Shown: one piece after another, positions 23,959 to 33,144 of the stretch | Layout of the letters: every line of letters starts with the position of its first letter | Numbering within the stretch: position 1 is the stretch's first letter | Assembly: GCF_025642155.1 (NCBI RefSeq) | Contig: NZ_CP106798.1 | Coordinates: 3,844,001-3,908,000, forward strand | DNA length: 64,000 nt | Reading direction: 5' to 3' | Source: Streptomyces sp. HUAS 15-9 | Lineage (GTDB): Bacteria > Actinomycetota > Actinomycetes > Streptomycetales > Streptomycetaceae | Position numbers and translations under genes: made by a program | The notes under the pieces: model-generated | The model's input: only the letters and a program-made list of their open reading frames with translations | Database searches by the model: none | What the model was told of the DNA's origin: nothing

Positions 23959-25179
23959 ATGGCCGACTCCAGCGACTCCAGCACCCCCGCGAGATCCCTC
24001 GCTCAGCCCACCGCCCACCCCACCGCCCACCCCGTCTACGTCATAGGCGGCGGCCCCGGTGGCCTGGCGGTCGCCCACTCGCTGCGGGCCCGGGGCATAC
24101 GGGCCGTCGTCCTGGAGAAGTCCGACCGGGTGGGCGCCTCGTGGCGGCGCCACTACGACCGGCTCCGGCTGCACACCACCCGGCGACTGTCGGGCCTGCC
24201 GGGGCTGCCGATGCCGCGGCGGTTCGGGCGCTGGGTGTCGCGGGACGACGTGGTGCGGTACCTGGAGAAGTACTCCGAGCACCATGAGCTGGAGATCGTC
24301 ACCGGCGTCGAGGTCTCGCGCGTGGAGCGCTCGGCCGACGGCACCGGATGGCTGCTGCACGCCTCCGGCGGGCGCGAGCTGACCGGGGGCGCGGTGGTCG
24401 TCGCCACCGGCTTCAATCACACCCCGCGTGTGCCCGACTGGCCGGGGCGGGACGCGTACGCCGGGGAGTTCCTGCACGCCGGCGAGTACCGGAACGCCAA
24501 ACCTTACGCCGGTCGGGACGTGCTGGTCGTCGGGGTGGGCAACACGGGTGCCGAGATCGCCGTGGACCTGGTCGAGGGGGGCGCGTCGCGGGTGCGGCTG
24601 AGCATCCGTACCGCTCCGCACATCGTGCGCCGGTCGACCGCCGGGTGGGCCGCGCAGTACTCGTCCGTGCTGATCCGGCGCCTGCCCGTGGGGCTCGTCG
24701 ACCGGCTGGCCAGGCCGATGGCCCGGCTCAGTGTGCCGGACCTGTCGGCGCAGGGACTGCCGCGCCCGGACACGGGGTTGTACTCCCGGGCGAAGGAGGG
24801 AGCGGTGCCTGTCCTGGACGTAGGGCTCATCGACGCCGTGCGTAAGGGCCAGGTCGAGGTCGTGGCCGCAGTCGAGGCGTTCGAGGACGGGAAGGTCGTC
24901 CTGGCCGACGGCAGCCGGGTCTCCCCGGACGCGGTCGTCGCGGCCACCGGGTACGCCCGCGGCCTGGAAGGGCTCGTCGGCCACCTCGATGTGCTCGACG
25001 AGCGGGGCCGGCCGGTCGTCCACGGCGGCGCCACCCCGAAGAACGCCCCCGGTCTCTACTTCACCGGCTTCACCAACCCCATCAGCGGCATGTTCCGCGA
25101 GATGGCGATCGACGCGGAGAAGATCGCGAAGGCCGTCGCCAGGACCGCCGCGGGACAGCTGTCCCGGATCTCGAGCTGA
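23959..25179 (+). CDS. FAD/NADPH flavin monooxygenase, YUCCA/FMO-like
   Basis: 406 residues from ATG 23959; upstream in-frame starts lack ribosome sites. FAD Rossmann motif VIGGGPGGLAVAHSLRARGI at residues 26-45, a segment like the FMO signature (FLHAGEYRNAKPYAG) and the NADPH motif VVGVGNTGAEIAVDL. The conserved ATGFNHTPRVPDWPG and a late ATGYARGL are also present. Such enzymes hydroxylate or N-oxidise small molecules, for example indole-3-pyruvate in YUCCA. It is not preceded by a regulon palindrome on its own side; the one at 23745 is 200 bases away. Confidence 0.87.
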   Translation: MADSSDSSTPARSLAQPTAHPTAHPVYVIGGGPGGLAVAHSLRARGIRAVVLEKSDRVGASWRRHYDRLRLHTTRRLSGLPGLPMPRRFGRWVSRDDVVRYLEKYSEHHELEIVTGVEVSRVERSADGTGWLLHASGGRELTGGAVVVATGFNHTPRVPDWPGRDAYAGEFLHAGEYRNAKPYAGRDVLVVGVGNTGAEIAVDLVEGGASRVRLSIRTAPHIVRRSTAGWAAQYSSVLIRRLPVGLVDRLARPMARLSVPDLSAQGLPRPDTGLYSRAKEGAVPVLDVGLIDAVRKGQVEVVAAVEAFEDGKVVLADGSRVSPDAVVAATGYARGLEGLVGHLDVLDERGRPVVHGGATPKNAPGLYFTGFTNPISGMFREMAIDAEKIAKAVARTAAGQLSRISS

Positions 25180-25336
25180 CGTAGGGGTCTTCAACTCACT
25201 TACGTATGCGCCTCGTTACTTGAGAGTCAGATGTGACGGGAGAGCTGTACGTCGCCACCGCACGGGGTCAGAATGTGAGCACTGCTCAACTTTCCGGCTC
25301 CACTCCACTCCCTCTCGCCCCTGACGGAGGATGCAC

Positions 25337-26857
25337 GTGGCACGCGAAAGACAGCTCTCCCGGCACTCCCAGCGCTCCCAGCTCCCCCAGCTCTCCCGGC
25401 GCTCACTGCTCGGCGGTGCGGCCGCCGGGGCCGTCGGACTCACCGCCGCCACCGCCGGTACGGCGTCCGCGGCGTCCACCCGTACCGTCGACGTGGTCGT
25501 CGTCGGCGGCGGGCTCGCGGGGCTCACCGCGGCCCGTGATCTGGTGGCGGGCGGGCGGTCCGTGGTCGTCCTCGAAGCCCGGGACCGGGTCGGCGGGCGG
25601 CTGGTGAACCTGAAGCTGGCGAACGGCAGCTTCACCGAGGGCGGCGGCGAGTTCGTCGGCCCCACCCAGGACCGCATCAAGGCCCTCGCCGACTCCCTCG
25701 GCGTGGCGACCTTCGCCACCTACAACGCCGGGAACAACCTCCTCTACAAGGACGGCAAGAGGACCCCGTACGACACCAGCGGACTGCTCGGTTCCGTCCC
25801 GCCGGTGGACGCGGCCGGGCTCGCCAACGCCGCGATCGTGCAGTCAGAGCTCGACAGCATGGCCAAGCAGGTGCCGGTCGACGCGCCGTGGACCGCGGCC
25901 AGGGCCGCCGAGTGGGACAGGCAGACCTTCGAGAGCTGGCTGAACGCCCACGCCGTCATCCCCTCGGCCAAGTTCCTCCTCGACGTGGCGTGTACGTCGG
26001 TGTTCTCGGCGCAGCCGCGCGAGCTCTCCCTGCTGTACGTGCTGTACTACATCGGCGCCGCCGGCAACGCCTCCACCGCCGGCACCCTGGAGCGTCTGAC
26101 CGACACCGCGAACGGCGCCCAGGACTCCCGCTTCGTGGGCGGCTCCCAGCAGGTGCCGCTCAAGCTGGCGGCGACGCTCGGGGACCGGGTGGTGCTGGGC
26201 GCGCCGGTGCGCTCGATCGCGCAATCGGGCGGCCGGTACGTGGTCACCGCGGACGGGATCACGGTCACCGCGACCAGGGTGGTCGTGGCGGTGCCGCCGC
26301 CGCTGGCCGCGCGCATCTCGTACGACCCGCTGCTGCCCGCCGAGCGCGACCAGCTGTGCCAGCGGATGCCGATGGGGTCGATCGGGAAGGCGATCGCCGT
26401 CTACGACACCCCGTTCTGGCGGGCCGACGGGCTGAACGGACAGGCGGTCAGCGACTCCGGGGTCGTACGGTCGACGTTCGACAACTCGCCGCCCGACGCT
26501 TCGTACGGCGCGCTGATGGGCTTCATCGAGGCCGACGAGATGCGGGCGTACGACGCGGCGAGCGTGGACGACGTCAGGGCGGCCGTACTGAAGGACTACG
26601 CGAACTACTTCGGGGACAAGGCGAAGTCCCCGACCTCTTTCGTTCTGCAGCGGTGGGACAACGAGGGGTTCTCGCGGGGCGGACCGGTCGCCTACGCTCC
26701 GCCCGGGGTGCTGACCGAGTACGGCGCCGCGCTGCGCAAGCCGGTGGGTGGCATCCACTGGGCCGGGACCGAGACCTCCACGTACTGGAACGGGTACATG
26801 GACGGAGCGGTGCGCTCGGGCGAGCGGGCGGCCAAGGAGGTGCTGGAGGCGCTGTAG
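25337..26857 (+). CDS. Tat-exported flavin-containing amine oxidase
   Basis: 506 residues. GTG 25337 has GGAGG at 25326-25330 at normal spacing, whereas ATG 25331 abuts it. Tat signal: SRRSLLGGAAAGAVGLTAA, processed near ASAAS. Then the FAD motif VVVVGGGLAGLTAARDL, LEARDRVGGRLVN, the substrate domain and the FAD-binding end GGIHWAGTETSTYWNGYMDGAVRSGERAA. This is the monoamine oxidase family, which oxidises amines to aldehydes with H2O2 release; here it acts outside the membrane. It converges on the kinase gene at 26883. Confidence 0.92.
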   Translation: MARERQLSRHSQRSQLPQLSRRSLLGGAAAGAVGLTAATAGTASAASTRTVDVVVVGGGLAGLTAARDLVAGGRSVVVLEARDRVGGRLVNLKLANGSFTEGGGEFVGPTQDRIKALADSLGVATFATYNAGNNLLYKDGKRTPYDTSGLLGSVPPVDAAGLANAAIVQSELDSMAKQVPVDAPWTAARAAEWDRQTFESWLNAHAVIPSAKFLLDVACTSVFSAQPRELSLLYVLYYIGAAGNASTAGTLERLTDTANGAQDSRFVGGSQQVPLKLAATLGDRVVLGAPVRSIAQSGGRYVVTADGITVTATRVVVAVPPPLAARISYDPLLPAERDQLCQRMPMGSIGKAIAVYDTPFWRADGLNGQAVSDSGVVRSTFDNSPPDASYGALMGFIEADEMRAYDAASVDDVRAAVLKDYANYFGDKAKSPTSFVLQRWDNEGFSRGGPVAYAPPGVLTEYGAALRKPVGGIHWAGTETSTYWNGYMDGAVRSGERAAKEVLEAL

Positions 26858-26882
26858 GTCGGGTGCGCAGGCCCGGGGCCGG

Positions 26883-28301
26883 TCATGACGCCGTCGCGGC
26901 TGCCGGTGCCGATCGGGGCGAGCCGCTTCCGCCGCGTGACCGGCCGCCCGGCGCCGGGCGCAGCCGCACGGCGGCGTCCAGGCCGGTGCCCGGCGCCGGG
27001 TGGAGGGTGATCTCGCCGCCGGAGGCGTTCACCAGATGGCGGACGATGGGCAGGCCGAGGCCGGTGCCGTCGTGGTGGGAGTCGGAGGCGCGCCAGAAGC
27101 GGTCGAAGGCGCGGCCGCGGTCGGCCTCGGACATGCCGGGGCCCTGGTCGACGACGTGGAGTTCGACGCCGGCCGGGGTGCCCGGCGACCGGTGGAGCGT
27201 GATGGTCGTGCCGGGCGGTGAGACCCGCAGGGCGTTGGCGACCAGGTTGTCGATGACCTGCTCCAGCGCCCCCGGGATCGCCCAGACCCGGCCGGCGGGG
27301 CGGCCGGTGACGGCGAGCGCGACGTACTGTTCGGCGGCCAGCGACTCCCACATGGCGACGCGGTCGGCGATGACGGTGTCCAGGTCGACCGGTTCCGGGG
27401 TGGTGGCGGAGTTCTCCAGGCGGGCCAGGGCGAGCAGGCCCTGCACCATGCGGCTGAGGCGTTCGACCTCGCCGACGGATTCCTCCAGGCTGCCGTGGGC
27501 GCGTGGGTCGAGGTAGGGCTCGAAGTTCTCCAGGCGCAGGCGCAGTGCGGTCAGTGGGGTCTTCAGCTGGTGGGAGGCTTCGGAGGCGAACGCCTGCTGG
27601 GCCTTGAGGAGTTGTTGCAGCCGGGTCGCCGTGTGGGTGAAGGAGGCGGCGAGGCTGCGGAGTTCGGGCGGGCCGGTGGTGGCGTCCGGCGGGTCGGTGA
27701 GCCGGCCGTCGGCCAGTTGGGCGGTGGCGGCCTCCAGGGTGCGCAGGGGGCGGGTGATCCAGCGGGCGAGGGTGAAGGCGACGATGGCCACGGCGGCCAG
27801 GATGCAGGCTCCGGCCAGGGCGAGGGCGCCCCAGATGCGGTGCACGCGGGAGTTGACCTCGGCCATGGGGTAGGTCAGGCGCAGGGTGCCCCGGATGGTG
27901 GTGCCGGAGGAGCCCGGCATGGTGGCCGACAGCAGGTCGTCTCCGGTGGCCACGGTCGGCCGGTTGCGCAGGGCACGGGCGATGTCCGGCTGGGCGGCGA
28001 TGCTGATGCCCGTACGGCCCGACGGGTCGGAGTCGGCCAGGACGATGCCCTGCTTGTCGGTGACGAGGACGTGTCCGCCGGTGCGGGTGGCGTAGTCGCC
28101 GACGACGTCGGGCAGGGCGTCGAGGTTGCCCTTCTCGATGTTCTCCTCGGTGACCTCGGCGAGCATCGAGGCGTCGCGTTCGACGCTTTGGGAGGCGCGG
28201 GAGATCTCGCCTCGGGCGTAGATCCAGCCGAGCGGTATCTCGAGGCCGGCCAGCACGAGGATCGCCAGGCCGAGGTAGCTGAGCAGCAGACGTCGGGTCA
28301 T
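26883..28301 (-). CDS. Sensor histidine kinase (system 1)
   Basis: 472 residues from ATG 28301, overlapping the regulator's stop (ATGA). N-terminal membrane segment LLLSYLGLAILVLAGLEIPLGW, an extracytoplasmic region of about 120 residues, a second segment ALALAGACILAAVAIVAFTLA, HAMP (RWITRPLRTLEAATAQLADG), the phospho-acceptor FASEASHQLKTPLTALRLRL, and the ATPase motifs DNLVANALR, DQGPGM and GTGLGLPIV. It senses an unknown cell-surface signal and phosphorylates the adjacent regulator. Closely paralogous to the kinase at 37663. Confidence 0.93.
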   Translation of the reverse strand: MTRRLLLSYLGLAILVLAGLEIPLGWIYARGEISRASQSVERDASMLAEVTEENIEKGNLDALPDVVGDYATRTGGHVLVTDKQGIVLADSDPSGRTGISIAAQPDIARALRNRPTVATGDDLLSATMPGSSGTTIRGTLRLTYPMAEVNSRVHRIWGALALAGACILAAVAIVAFTLARWITRPLRTLEAATAQLADGRLTDPPDATTGPPELRSLAASFTHTATRLQQLLKAQQAFASEASHQLKTPLTALRLRLENFEPYLDPRAHGSLEESVGEVERLSRMVQGLLALARLENSATTPEPVDLDTVIADRVAMWESLAAEQYVALAVTGRPAGRVWAIPGALEQVIDNLVANALRVSPPGTTITLHRSPGTPAGVELHVVDQGPGMSEADRGRAFDRFWRASDSHHDGTGLGLPIVRHLVNASGGEITLHPAPGTGLDAAVRLRPAPGGRSRGGSGSPRSAPAAATAS

Positions 28302-29050
28302 CCGGCCGCCCCGGTCTCCACCCCAGGCTCCGGCCCGGACTCCGCGTCGTGGCCGGGGACGGTGAGGCGGAAGCCGACACCGCGGGCCGTGGTGATCCAG
28401 GCCGGGTCTCCGAGCTTGCGGCGCAGCGCGGCGACGTGGGCGTCGAGGGTCTTGGTGGGGCCGAAGAAGTGCGGGTCCCACACCGAGTCCATGATCTGCT
28501 GCCGGGAGTGGACCGTGCCGGGGTCCTCGGCGAGGTAGGCGAGCAGGTCGAACTCACGGGGTGTGAGCGAGATTTCGGCTCCGCTCAGGTGGACCTGGCG
28601 GGTGCGGCGGTTGAGTTCCAGGGTGCCGAGCAGCTGCGGTCCGGGAGCCTCGGGCTGCGCCGTCTGTTGCGTGGGCGCGGGGAAGGGCAGCGCGCCACTG
28701 GTGCGGCGGGTGACCGCTCGGATACGGGCCACCAGTTCCCGTACGCCGAAGGGCTTGGCGAGGTAGTCGTCGGCACCCAGTTCCAGGCCGACGATGCGGT
28801 CGGCCTCCTCTCCCCTCGCGGTGATCATGATGATCGGGACGGCGGAGCGGGCGCGCAGGCTGCGGCAGACGTCGAGGCCGTCCATGTCGGGCAGGCCGAG
28901 GTCGAGCAGGACCAGGTCCGGGGAGTCGTCGGTACCGGCGAGTCCGGCGGCACCGGTGCGGACATGGTCCACGGTGAATCCGTACCGGCCGAGCCCTTCG
29001 GTGAGCGGGCTGGCGATTCTGTCGTCGTCTTCGATGAGCAGGAGCCGCAT
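28298..29050 (-). CDS. OmpR/PhoB-type response regulator (system 1)
   Basis: 250 residues from ATG 29050. Receiver domain MRLLLIEDDDRIASPLTEGL with phospho-Asp in VLLDLGLPDMDG, Thr/Lys switch residues in MITARG and YLAKPFG. A Pro/Gln-rich linker precedes the winged helix (LTPREFDLLAYLAEDPG, FFGPTKTLDAHVAALRRKLG, GVGFRLTVPG). Paired with the kinase at 26883. Nearly the same sequence recurs at 36896 and 39318. Confidence 0.93.
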   Translation of the reverse strand: MRLLLIEDDDRIASPLTEGLGRYGFTVDHVRTGAAGLAGTDDSPDLVLLDLGLPDMDGLDVCRSLRARSAVPIIMITARGEEADRIVGLELGADDYLAKPFGVRELVARIRAVTRRTSGALPFPAPTQQTAQPEAPGPQLLGTLELNRRTRQVHLSGAEISLTPREFDLLAYLAEDPGTVHSRQQIMDSVWDPHFFGPTKTLDAHVAALRRKLGDPAWITTARGVGFRLTVPGHDAESGPEPGVETGAAG

Positions 29051-29228
29051 GGCGCAAGGCTCGCACAGCTGTGCCAGGAGAGTTGGGCTGTTCACGGGAA
29101 GCCGCCTGGGACCTGGGAGGTGTACGGGGCGGTGAGCGGGCGCGGGGTGCCGCCCGGCCGGTCTGCACGGGAAGGTGGGAGCGGCCGGGCGGCGGGAGCG
29201 GGGCGGGGACGACGCCGACCGTGGGGAG

Positions 29229-29822
29229 TCAGTCGTCGGCGTGGTCTCCGTCCTCGCGTCCCTGCTCCTGCTCCCCGTGGTCGTCGTCACCGTGGTCACC
29301 GTGGTCACCGGTGACAGGCGGCAGAGCGGTCTGCGTGGGCGGGGTTGCCGTGTTCACAGCGCCGCCGGGCGGTTCGGCGGGGAGCGTCGCGTCCGGCGGG
29401 AGGGACGGTGAGCCGGGTGACTTGGGCGCGGACACCTGGGCGGTGCCGCCGGGGTTCGGGTCGGAGGTGACCGTGTCGCTGACCGTGGACAGCGCGAGGC
29501 CGAAGCCGCCGAGGAGGGCGAGTGCGGCGACGGCCGTCACGGCCGACCGGTGCCGTACCGCCGTCTCCCGCCACCGGCTCCCGGTCACCTCGGCCCCCGG
29601 CTCCGCCTCCGACTCGGCAACCGTGACTTCGGCGGAGCCGACCACGCTGTCGTCGGAGGAGGACCAGGAGTGGGAGGGAGAGGGCGAGGGGTAGTCGAAG
29701 GCATCCTCCTCGAAGCGGTTCCCGTAGCCTCCCTGTGCGGAGTCGGGGGCCGAAGGCCCCAGGATCGCCGTCACCTGTGCGTCCGGCAGTGGCGCGGTGG
29801 CGTTCTCGTGCTCGCTCGACAC
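29229..29822 (-). CDS. Single-pass membrane protein, Pro/Asp-rich
   Basis: 197 residues from GTG 29822, preceded by GGAGGAGGGAG. The N-terminal 90 residues are cytoplasmic and acidic, with a Ser/Pro-rich stretch. One membrane segment, AVTAVAALALLGGFGLALSTV, lies near residue 95. The outer part is Pro/Thr-rich and ends in His/Asp/Glu-rich repeats (GDHGDHGDDDHGEQ) that may bind divalent metal. It lies between a PepSY lipoprotein and a two-component system in one direction, so it may belong to the sensing apparatus. Family not recognised. Confidence 0.75.
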   Translation of the reverse strand: MSSEHENATAPLPDAQVTAILGPSAPDSAQGGYGNRFEEDAFDYPSPSPSHSWSSSDDSVVGSAEVTVAESEAEPGAEVTGSRWRETAVRHRSAVTAVAALALLGGFGLALSTVSDTVTSDPNPGGTAQVSAPKSPGSPSLPPDATLPAEPPGGAVNTATPPTQTALPPVTGDHGDHGDDDHGEQEQGREDGDHADD

Positions 29823-29863
29823 CTGTTTCTCCCTCCTCCTTCCGGCCGGTCGACCCGTGCGTC

Positions 29864-30277
29864 TCAGCCGTCGTTCTCGGTCTCCTCGGTGCCTTCCTGC
29901 TTGGTGCCGGTCACCTTGAAGGACTTGTCCAGGTACACCTCGACCGAGGTGCCGTCCGCCTTCTTCACCTCCACCGCGTACATGCCGGGCTTCTCCGCGT
30001 CCTCCTCGGACTTGATCACCGTGCCCGGGTGGGCCGCGACGGCCGCCGCCTCGGCCTTCTGCTTGATGTCGCCGGTCAGCGGCGGTTCCTTCTTGTCGTC
30101 GGTGTCACCGGCGGCCTCGCCCGCCGCGTCGGCACCGCCCGTGCCCTGGGCGGCCTGCTGGGTGTCGGACTTCGAACTGCCGGAGCCGGAGTCGGAACCG
30201 CCACCGCAGGCGGTGAGGGCGAACATCAGCACGGCGGCGGGAGCGGCGAGGAGGGCACGGCGGGGCAAGGCACGCAT
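29864..30277 (-). CDS. PepSY-domain lipoprotein
   Basis: 137 residues from ATG 30277. Lipoprotein signal with lipobox LTAC at residues 21-24, a Ser/Gly/Asp linker, then one PepSY domain: IKQKAEAAAVAAHPGTVIKS and MYAVEVKKADGTSVEVYLD. PepSY domains are thought to inhibit peptidases or buffer signals at the cell surface. It is first in a leftward run with a membrane protein and a two-component system; PepSY proteins next to such systems often modulate the sensor, which is an inference here. Confidence 0.88.
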   Translation of the reverse strand: MRALPRRALLAAPAAVLMFALTACGGGSDSGSGSSKSDTQQAAQGTGGADAAGEAAGDTDDKKEPPLTGDIKQKAEAAAVAAHPGTVIKSEEDAEKPGMYAVEVKKADGTSVEVYLDKSFKVTGTKQEGTEETENDG

Positions 30278-30471
30278 GAAGGGACTCCAGATTTCGGGGA
30301 TGCGGTGATCCGGGAGCCGGACCACCGGGGGATGTCAACGACCCTAGGAAGACGCTGTCGAGAGCCGGCCCAGCAGACGGAGAGCGGAAGCCCAGCAGAT
30401 GTCCAAAGTTTCGCCACCGATGCCAGAGAGTGCACCGATGCCAGAGGGTGTGCCGCCGGATCCGTCTCGCA

Positions 30472-31941
30472 TCAGGCCGCCGGTCGGCGGGCCACGGACT
30501 GTGGGGTGGATTCGGGGTGGAAGCGGCCGTCGATGGATATCGGCGGCGGTGATGCGACCGCGGTGAGCGGGGTGCGCTCCCGGGTGGTGCGGGAGCGTGC
30601 GGTGATCACGGCCGACAGGACGATGGCGGCCACGGCGGAGATCGCGCCGCCGAGGACGAGGCTGAAGCGGGCGCCGAGGGAGTCGGAGACCAGGCCGACC
30701 AGAGGGGCGCCGACCGGGGTGCCGCCGAGCAGGACGAGGAGATAGACGGAGACGACGCGGCCGCGCATGCTCGGGTCGGCGTTCAGCTGGGTCATGGCGT
30801 TGGCCGTGGTCATCACGGTCACCGAGGCCAGCCCCGTGGGCAGGAGTACGAGCAGGAAGGTGACGTAGCCGGGCATGAGGCCGGCCAGGGCCTCCAGGGT
30901 TCCGAAGACGACCGTGGCGGTGACCAGGCGGCGGGCGGTGGGAGGTTTTCGTCTGCCGGCTCCTCTTAGTGCGCCGACGAGGCTGCCGATGGCGTAAGCC
31001 GCGGAGAGGTAACCGTAGGCGGCGGAGCCCGAGTTGAAGACGGTCAGGGCGATCAGGGAGATGGTGACCTGGAAGTTGAAGCCGAAGGTGCCGACGAAGG
31101 CGATGACCGTGATCGGCAGCAGCAGTTCGGGGTTGGCGCGGATGGCGCGGAACGCGTCCGACATGCGGGTGTTCGCCGGGTTCTTCTCCTTGGGTGCGTG
31201 GAGTGCGTCGGCGCGGATGGCGATCAGGCCGTAGAGGACGGCGAGGTACGAGGCCGCGTTGACCAGGAAGACGGGTCCGGTACCCGCGGCGGCGACCGCC
31301 AGGCCCGCCACGGCCGGGCCGATCGCGCGGGCGGCATTGAACTGCGCGGAGTTCAGGCTGACGGCGTTGGCCAGGCGTTCCTTGCCGACGAGTTCGGGGA
31401 CGAAGGCGTTGCGGGCCGGGCTGTCCAGCGCCGTGGCCGTGCCCAGCAGGAAGGCCAGCAGGTATACGGCCCACAGGTTCACCGCGCCGGTGACGGTCAG
31501 GACGCCCAGGACCAGCGACTGCACTCCCATGGCGGACTGCGTGACGATCAGCAGGCGGCGTTTGGCGAACCGGTCGGCGAAGACGCCCCCGGAAAGACCG
31601 AAGAGGGTCTGCGGCAGGAACTGCAGGGCGGTGAGTATGCCGACGGCGCTGCCGCTGTTGCCGGTGAGCTGGAGGACCAGCAGGTCCTGGGCGGCGCGCT
31701 GCATCCAGGTGCCGATGTTGGAGACGAGCTGCCCGATCAGGTAGCGGCGGAAGTTGCGGGCCCCGAGGGTGGCGAGTGCTTCGCTCGGGGCCCGTCGCCT
31801 TCCGCCCTTGCGGACCCTGCGGTGCCTGCCGCCCATGTCGAGGCTGGCGAGTCGGGCGCGGAGGGCCTGAGTCCTGTCGAAGCTGCGGGCGCGGAGGGCC
31901 CGCGTCCTGTCACTGCTGCGGACACGGCGGTGCTTGCTCAT
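30472..31941 (-). CDS. MFS transporter, probable siderophore exporter
   Basis: 489 residues with 12 predicted membrane segments. EntS-like features: LGARNFRRYLIGQLVSNIGTW, RAAQDLLVLQLTGNSGSAVG, FADRFAKRRLL and LDSPARNAFVPELVG. About 55 N-terminal residues are extra and basic and contain a duplicated RALRAR element; ATG 31836 is an alternative shorter start, but AAGG at 31944-31947 favours ATG 31941. It starts 6 bases after the decarboxylase stop and is the last gene of the siderophore operon, so it probably exports the product. Confidence 0.88.
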   Translation of the reverse strand: MSKHRRVRSSDRTRALRARSFDRTQALRARLASLDMGGRHRRVRKGGRRRAPSEALATLGARNFRRYLIGQLVSNIGTWMQRAAQDLLVLQLTGNSGSAVGILTALQFLPQTLFGLSGGVFADRFAKRRLLIVTQSAMGVQSLVLGVLTVTGAVNLWAVYLLAFLLGTATALDSPARNAFVPELVGKERLANAVSLNSAQFNAARAIGPAVAGLAVAAAGTGPVFLVNAASYLAVLYGLIAIRADALHAPKEKNPANTRMSDAFRAIRANPELLLPITVIAFVGTFGFNFQVTISLIALTVFNSGSAAYGYLSAAYAIGSLVGALRGAGRRKPPTARRLVTATVVFGTLEALAGLMPGYVTFLLVLLPTGLASVTVMTTANAMTQLNADPSMRGRVVSVYLLVLLGGTPVGAPLVGLVSDSLGARFSLVLGGAISAVAAIVLSAVITARSRTTRERTPLTAVASPPPISIDGRFHPESTPQSVARRPAA

Positions 31942-31947
31942 GGCCTT

Positions 31948-33144
31948 CTACGGGAGGGGTCCGGTGGGGACGGGAGCGTGGTCGAGGTGATGGAACTGCG
32001 GCGCGGGGTGCATCAGGAACTCGTGGTGGGAGATGTTCCAGGCGTACGCCCCGGCCAGGGCGAAGGCGATCTTGTCGCCGACGCGCAGCCGCCCTACGTG
32101 CACATTGCGGGCCAGGACATCCTTGGGCGTGCACAACTGCCCCACCAGCGTGATGAGTTCATCCTCGGCTTCGGGGCGCTCCCAGGGCCGGTCCCAGCTG
32201 TCGGCGGGGATGACGGTGAACGGCTGGTTGTGCTGTTTGGTGGCCGGCGTGCGCAGATGGTGGGTGCCGCCGCGCAGGACGGCGAAGGCGCGGCCGTGGC
32301 TGCGTTTGATGTCGAGGACCTCGGTGACGTACCAGCCGCAGTACACGGTGACCGAGCGGCCCGGTTCGATGCGCAGGGTGAGGCCGGGATGGCCCTCCAG
32401 CAGGCGGCGCAGGCCGGCGCCGAAGGCCGCCCAGTCGAAGCGCCGGTCGGGGTCGGCGTAGTCGACCTCCATGCCGCCGCCGAGGTTGACCTCGGTCAGC
32501 TCCACGCCGTGCCGGTCCGACCGTTCCGTCACCCAGGTCAGGACCTGCCGGGCGAGGTCGAGGTGTGCGGCGGCGTCGAGGCCGCTGGCGAGATGGACGT
32601 GGATGCCGCGCAGCCGGATGCGGGGGTCGTCGGCAATGAGGGCGAGGCAGCGGTCGAGGTGGCTCGGGTCGAGGCCGAAGGGGCTGGGCCGGCCGCCCAT
32701 GGCGAGGGCCACCGGGCCGAGGGCGATGGGGAGGTTGACCCGTAGCAGAACGTCCACGGTGCGCTCACCGAGCCTGCCGGTGAGCAGATGGAGCTCTTGT
32801 TCGCTCTCGATGTGCAGGCGCTCCACTCCGGCCTGGAGGGCGTGTTCGAGTTCGGCTGGGGTCTTGCCGGGGCCGCCGAAGGCGATCGGCGTATCGGGGC
32901 AGGTGAAGTGGACGTGGTGGAGTTCGCCGCCGGAGGCGACCTCGAAGCCGTCGACGTGGTCGCGCAGGACGTCCAGGAGCCGGGGGTCGGCGTTGGCCTT
33001 GGCGGCGTAGAAGAGCTGGACGCGTTCGGGCAGGGCGGCGCGGACGGCGGCCGCGTGCTCGCGCAGGTCCCCCAGGTCGTAGACGTAGGCGGGGAGGTCT
33101 TCCGCGGCCGACTCGGCGACGTACTGGAGAAGTTGCTGCCTCAC
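31948..33144 (-). CDS. Type III PLP-dependent decarboxylase of siderophore synthesis
   Basis: 398 residues. Alanine-racemase-fold decarboxylase: the PLP lysine in FYAAKANADPRLL near residue 49, the phosphate-binding RGIHVHLASGL and LGGGMEVDY, EPGRSVTVYCGWYV, and the cross-domain catalytic Cys in GQLCTPKDVL. SbnH of staphyloferrin B and PvsE of vibrioferrin belong here; they decarboxylate an amino-acid intermediate to make an amine building block. The start overlaps the stop of an IucA/IucC gene, so it serves the same pathway. The amino-acid substrate cannot be told. Confidence 0.88.
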   Translation of the reverse strand: MRQQLLQYVAESAAEDLPAYVYDLGDLREHAAAVRAALPERVQLFYAAKANADPRLLDVLRDHVDGFEVASGGELHHVHFTCPDTPIAFGGPGKTPAELEHALQAGVERLHIESEQELHLLTGRLGERTVDVLLRVNLPIALGPVALAMGGRPSPFGLDPSHLDRCLALIADDPRIRLRGIHVHLASGLDAAAHLDLARQVLTWVTERSDRHGVELTEVNLGGGMEVDYADPDRRFDWAAFGAGLRRLLEGHPGLTLRIEPGRSVTVYCGWYVTEVLDIKRSHGRAFAVLRGGTHHLRTPATKQHNQPFTVIPADSWDRPWERPEAEDELITLVGQLCTPKDVLARNVHVGRLRVGDKIAFALAGAYAWNISHHEFLMHPAPQFHHLDHAPVPTGPLP

